From: Bacteroidota bacterium
GTDB taxonomy: Bacteria; Bacteroidota; Rhodothermia; Rhodothermales; Rubricoccaceae
Reading direction: 5' to 3'
Assembly (NCBI GenBank): GCA_012960515.1
Contig: DUBD01000003.1
Location: 1-33,209 of the forward strand
Length of the DNA stretch: 33,209 bases
In this document: in pieces, positions 31,789 through 33,209 of the stretch
How positions within the stretch are numbered: the stretch's first letter is position 1
How the letters are laid out: every line of letters begins with the position of its first letter
Notes under the pieces: generated by a model
Databases searched by the model: none
The model's input: the letters and a program-made list of their open reading frames with translations, nothing else
What the model was told of the DNA's origin: nothing
Translations under genes and position numbers: made by a program

Positions 31789-33209
31789 TTACCCGCTGGA
31801 GCCCTGTTCCGTCTGGGGCGCCTCCCCGCGGAGCACGTCGGAAAGGGCCGCCAGCCGGAAGGGCTTGGCGAGGAACGCGTCCATCCCCGCCTCGAAGCAC
31901 GCCTCCCGGTCCGCGGCCATGGCGCGGGCGGTCAGCGCGATCACGCGCGGCTGGCGGTCCTCGGGGAGCTCAGCGCGGATGCGGCGGGTGGCCTCCAGCC
32001 CGTCCATCTTCGGCATCATCACGTCCATGAGCACGATGGAGTACGGGTGCTGGCGGATGCGGTCGAGCGCTTCCTCACCGGTGGTCGCAACCTCGGCCTC
32101 GTAGCCGAGCAGCCGCAGCATCCGGATCGCGAGGAGCTGGTTATCGGGCTCGTCTTCCACGAGGAGGATCGGCGAGCGGCTCGATGGCTCCGCGCCGGTC
32201 CCGGTGCTCAGTTGCACGTTGGACGTCGCGCCGTCGCCTTCGGCTGGCCCCCCGACACGAGTGGTGGCCGGTTCTGGCGCCTCGGCAGTGTCCGGCCCCG
32301 GGTCCAGCGTGTGGAGCGCCCGCACGAGGAGGTCGTGTAGTTCGGACGGCGAGATGGGCTTGCAGACCGTAGAGACGACGAGGCCCGGCGCGTGCCGCGC
32401 CTCCGGCTCCGACGACAGGATGACGAGCGGCAGCACCTCCGGCCCGACGCGCTGGCGGATGGCGGCGGCGAGTTGGAGGCCGTCCACCTCCGGCATCATC
32501 ATGTCCAGCACGCCGATATCGAACCGGTAGCCCTCGTCCAGCCAGCGGAGCGCCTCGTGCGGGTCCGCCGTCTCGGAGACCGTCATCCCCCAGCGGCGGA
32601 AGTGCCCCGCCAGCATCGTGCGCCCGGCGTCATCGTCGTCGACGAGGAGGACGGAGCACCCCGCCAGCGAGGTCGTGGCGACGCTCAGGACCACCCGCTC
32701 GGAGCGTTGCTGAGGGGCGGCGGTCAGCGGAATCTGGAGCGTGAACGCGCTCCCCTGCCCCGGCGTGCTGGCGGCCGTGAGCGATCCGCCCATCGCCTCC
32801 GCCAGCCGGCGCGAGATGGCCAGCCCGAGGCCGGTCCCGCCAAAGCGGCGCGAGGTCGCGGAGTCTGCCTGGACGAACGCGTTGAAGACCGTCTCCAGCC
32901 GTCCCTCGTCGATCCCGATGCCGGTGTCCCGCACGGTCACCGCCAGCGCGCCGTCTTCCATCCGGGCGGTGAGCTCTACGCCCCCCGCCTCGGTGAACTT
33001 CACGGCGTTGGAGAGGAGGTTGGCGAGGATCTGCCCGAGCCGCTTCGGGTCGCCGACGAACTGGCCGGGCACGTTCTCCGCGATCGTGTAGGCGAGTTCG
33101 AGCCCGCCCTTCGCGGCGGCTGGCGCCACCTCGTGCATCGCGTCCACGATCAGCGCCTCCGTCTCCACCGTCCCGACCTCGATCTGGAGGTGGCCGGCTT
33201 CGATCTTGG
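31789..33209 (-). CDS. Hybrid sensor histidine kinase with two receiver domains (5' end missing)
   Basis: About 473 residues of the C-terminal part are visible; the sensor and phosphorylated His lie beyond the window. The first residues, KIEAGHLQIE, match the end of a HisKA domain. The ATPase domain has NLLSNAVKF (N box), DTGIGI, and GGTGLGLAISRRLAEAMGG (G2 box). Two receiver domains follow. REC1 has VLLVDDDD and the phospho-acceptor LDMMMPEVDG; REC2 has ILLVEDEPDN, LMDVMMPKMDGLEATRRIR and ALTARAMA. The protein ends EAPQTEQGSSG. A GTG at 33168 is internal, not the start. The architecture fits a BarA/ArcB-like phosphorelay without a visible Hpt domain. Confidence 0.93.
   Translation of the reverse strand, partial: KIEAGHLQIEVGTVETEALIVDAMHEVAPAAAKGGLELAYTIAENVPGQFVGDPKRLGQILANLLSNAVKFTEAGGVELTARMEDGALAVTVRDTGIGIDEGRLETVFNAFVQADSATSRRFGGTGLGLAISRRLAEAMGGSLTAASTPGQGSAFTLQIPLTAAPQQRSERVVLSVATTSLAGCSVLLVDDDDAGRTMLAGHFRRWGMTVSETADPHEALRWLDEGYRFDIGVLDMMMPEVDGLQLAAAIRQRVGPEVLPLVILSSEPEARHAPGLVVSTVCKPISPSELHDLLVRALHTLDPGPDTAEAPEPATTRVGGPAEGDGATSNVQLSTGTGAEPSSRSPILLVEDEPDNQLLAIRMLRLLGYEAEVATTGEEALDRIRQHPYSIVLMDVMMPKMDGLEATRRIRAELPEDRQPRVIALTARAMAADREACFEAGMDAFLAKPFRLAALSDVLRGEAPQTEQGSSG

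Overview
The window is GC-rich (about 70 %) chromosomal DNA around the replication origin of a bacterium most like the Rhodothermales/Rubricoccaceae branch near Bacteroidota. The taxonomic call is an inference. It rests on the general absence of Shine-Dalgarno sequences before start codons, on -7-like promoter elements resembling the Bacteroidota TAnnTTTG element (one exact copy lies before the DUF4007 operon), and on the gene content, which includes a golvesin-type autolysin and a high-GC fatty-acid operon. No comparison was run.

Origin and left arm. oriC lies at about 8.1-8.6 kb, between dnaA (leftward) and yceD (rightward). It carries one perfect DnaA box and several near matches. Leftward genes are dnaA, a small unknown membrane-protein gene, dnaN, a DCC-family thiol oxidoreductase, then rplM-rpsI, rpsB and the start of tsf. 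A rightward ECF sigma factor/putative anti-sigma pair interrupts this arm. dnaA and dnaN are separated by the small gene, which is lower in GC and is preceded by a near-copy of the 113-bp sequence that also precedes dnaN.

Right arm. yceD-rpmF-plsX-fabH-fabD-(two-TM protein)-fabG-(glycine-rich membrane protein) forms a ribosome/lipid-synthesis block. It is followed by a DEAD-box helicase with a ChaN-like protein, an SRPBCC protein with a MarR regulator, gcvP with an overlapping lipoprotein gene, and a DJ-1/PfpI-family protein. All run away from oriC.

Distal region. At 23.4 kb the coding strand flips. A compact leftward three-gene cassette (DUF4007 protein, 1141-aa P-loop ATPase, PAPS-reductase-like enzyme with extra CxxC pairs) looks like a DNA-sulfur-modification-type or other defence module, but without recognisable dndA, dndD, dndE or nuclease genes in the window. 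It is the best candidate for an undescribed system. Beyond it lie a lytic transglycosylase-like/amidase/golvesin autolysin, a TolB-like propeller lipoprotein and a truncated hybrid histidine kinase.

Signals. Palindromes with GCTGGCGG/CCGCCAGC arms sit just after many stop codons and appear to mark transcription-unit ends. Recurrent TAnCyT elements lie roughly 28-43 bases before many start codons. Two U-tract terminators are clear: one in the rplM leader (a likely attenuator) and one after dnaN.
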